Part shown: piece after piece, positions 7,254 to 7,438 of the stretch
How positions within the stretch are numbered: position 1 is the first letter of the stretch
How the letters are laid out: each line of letters opens with the position of its first letter
NCBI GenBank assembly: GCA_021734045.1
Contig: JAIPJR010000100.1
Span: 1 to 7,438, forward strand
From: Fidelibacterota bacterium
GTDB taxonomy: Bacteria > Fidelibacterota > UBA8477
Length of the DNA stretch: 7,438 nucleotides
Reading direction: 5' to 3'
Made by a program: the position numbers and the translations under genes
The notes under the pieces: model-generated
Told to the model about the DNA's origin: nothing
Seen by the model: the letters and a program-made list of their open reading frames with translations, nothing else
The model's database searches: none

Positions 7254-7328
7254 CGGGGTGTGGCGCAGCCCGGTTAGCGCGCTTCGTTCGGGACGAAGAG
7301 GTCGGAGGTTCAAATCCTCTCACCCCGA
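7254..7328 (+). tRNA. tRNA-Pro(CGG)
   Basis: Acceptor CGGGGTG pairs with CACCCCG (7321-7327). The C1-G72 pair and discriminator A (7328) are those of bacterial tRNA-Pro. The D-arm is GCGC...GCGC. The anticodon stem CTTCG/CGAAG encloses loop TTCGGGA, giving anticodon CGG (CCG codons). The T-loop is TTCAAAT. CCA is not encoded (next bases CAA). No terminator follows before the tRNA-like repeat at 7381. Confidence 0.95.
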
Positions 7329-7380
7329 CAACTGACCACAAAATCTTTTAAAAATGTAAATGGCAAACATGTCAACCAAC

Positions 7381-7438
7381 GCCTAGTTAGCGCGTCCCGA
7401 TGGATCGGGAAGGTCGGAGGTTCAAATCCTCTCACCCC
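7381..7438 (+). pseudogene. tRNA-Pro-derived partial repeat with altered anticodon arm (runs off window)
   Basis: Bases 7411-7438 are identical to 7299-7326 of tRNA-Pro (28 of 28, covering the variable loop, T-arm and most of the 3' acceptor strand). Bases 7381-7394 match its D-arm at 7268-7281 in 12 of 14 positions. Between them the 17-nt anticodon arm is replaced by a 16-nt palindrome, TCCCGAT-GG-ATCGGGA (7395-7410), which would leave a 6-nt loop without U33. Upstream of 7381 there is no 5' acceptor strand able to pair with CACCCC and no proper D-stem partner. It therefore looks like a decayed or remodelled copy rather than a working tRNA. Its 3' limit is unknown because the window ends here. 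Confidence 0.7.

Noticed and set aside
7076-7351. 91-codon plus-strand frame spanning the leuS upstream region and tRNA-Pro
   Set aside because: It runs through two promoters and the entire tRNA-Pro gene; its C-terminal residues are translated tRNA sequence.
7299-7438. 28-bp direct repeat as attL/attR of an integrated element
   Set aside because: The two copies are only 112 bp apart and enclose no integrase or cargo. Similarity also extends into the D-arm, so duplication of the tRNA is simpler; an att site could still exist beyond the window edge.

Overview
The window is a bacterial chromosomal segment dominated by translation genes: six complete tRNA genes in three transcription units, leuS, and the 3'-terminal part of what looks like a decayed tRNA copy at the right edge. 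It also carries a sensor kinase cut by the left edge, a nucleoside kinase of the uridine-kinase type with a synthetase-like N-terminus, and cutA. Shine-Dalgarno sites (AAGGAG before cutA, GGAG before the kinase) and sigma70-like promoters are evident. Base composition is balanced. The kinase with a threonyl-tRNA-synthetase-like N-terminus, the 815-residue LeuRS and a multi-PAS hybrid kinase would suit an FCB-group or related environmental bacterium, but this placement is an inference with no marker gene behind it.

Layout. Bases 1-1761 (+): C-terminal 586 codons of a hybrid histidine kinase (PAS, PAS, HisKA, HATPase, receiver). Bases 1880-2065 (-): tRNA-Ser(GCU) followed in transcription order by tRNA-Ser(UGA), with a promoter at 2085-2112. 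Bases 2167-3588 (-): nucleoside kinase. Bases 3634-3666: strong intrinsic terminator. Bases 3669-3908 (-): tRNA-Gln(CUG), tRNA-Glu(CUC), tRNA-Arg(ACG), with a promoter at 3936-3964. Bases 4066-4392 (+): cutA. Bases 4639-7086 (-): leuS. Bases 7254-7328 (+): tRNA-Pro(CGG), divergent from leuS. Bases 7381-7438: tRNA-Pro-like partial repeat with an altered anticodon arm.

Function. Apart from the sensor kinase, cutA and the nucleoside kinase, the genes serve decoding: tRNAs for Ser, Gln, Glu, Arg and Pro plus the leucine-charging enzyme. The three tRNA promoters share a nearly identical -10/discriminator block (TTATAYT followed by GCCGC), and the leuS promoter also has a GC-rich discriminator. This pattern fits growth-rate or stringent control. 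I found no mobile-element gene, CRISPR array or defence module, and no clearly new multi-gene system. The most unusual items are the tRNA-Pro-derived repeat, the shared tRNA promoter signature, the nucleoside kinase lacking its usual N-terminal domain, and the tRNA-Arg whose encoded CCA runs into its terminator stem.
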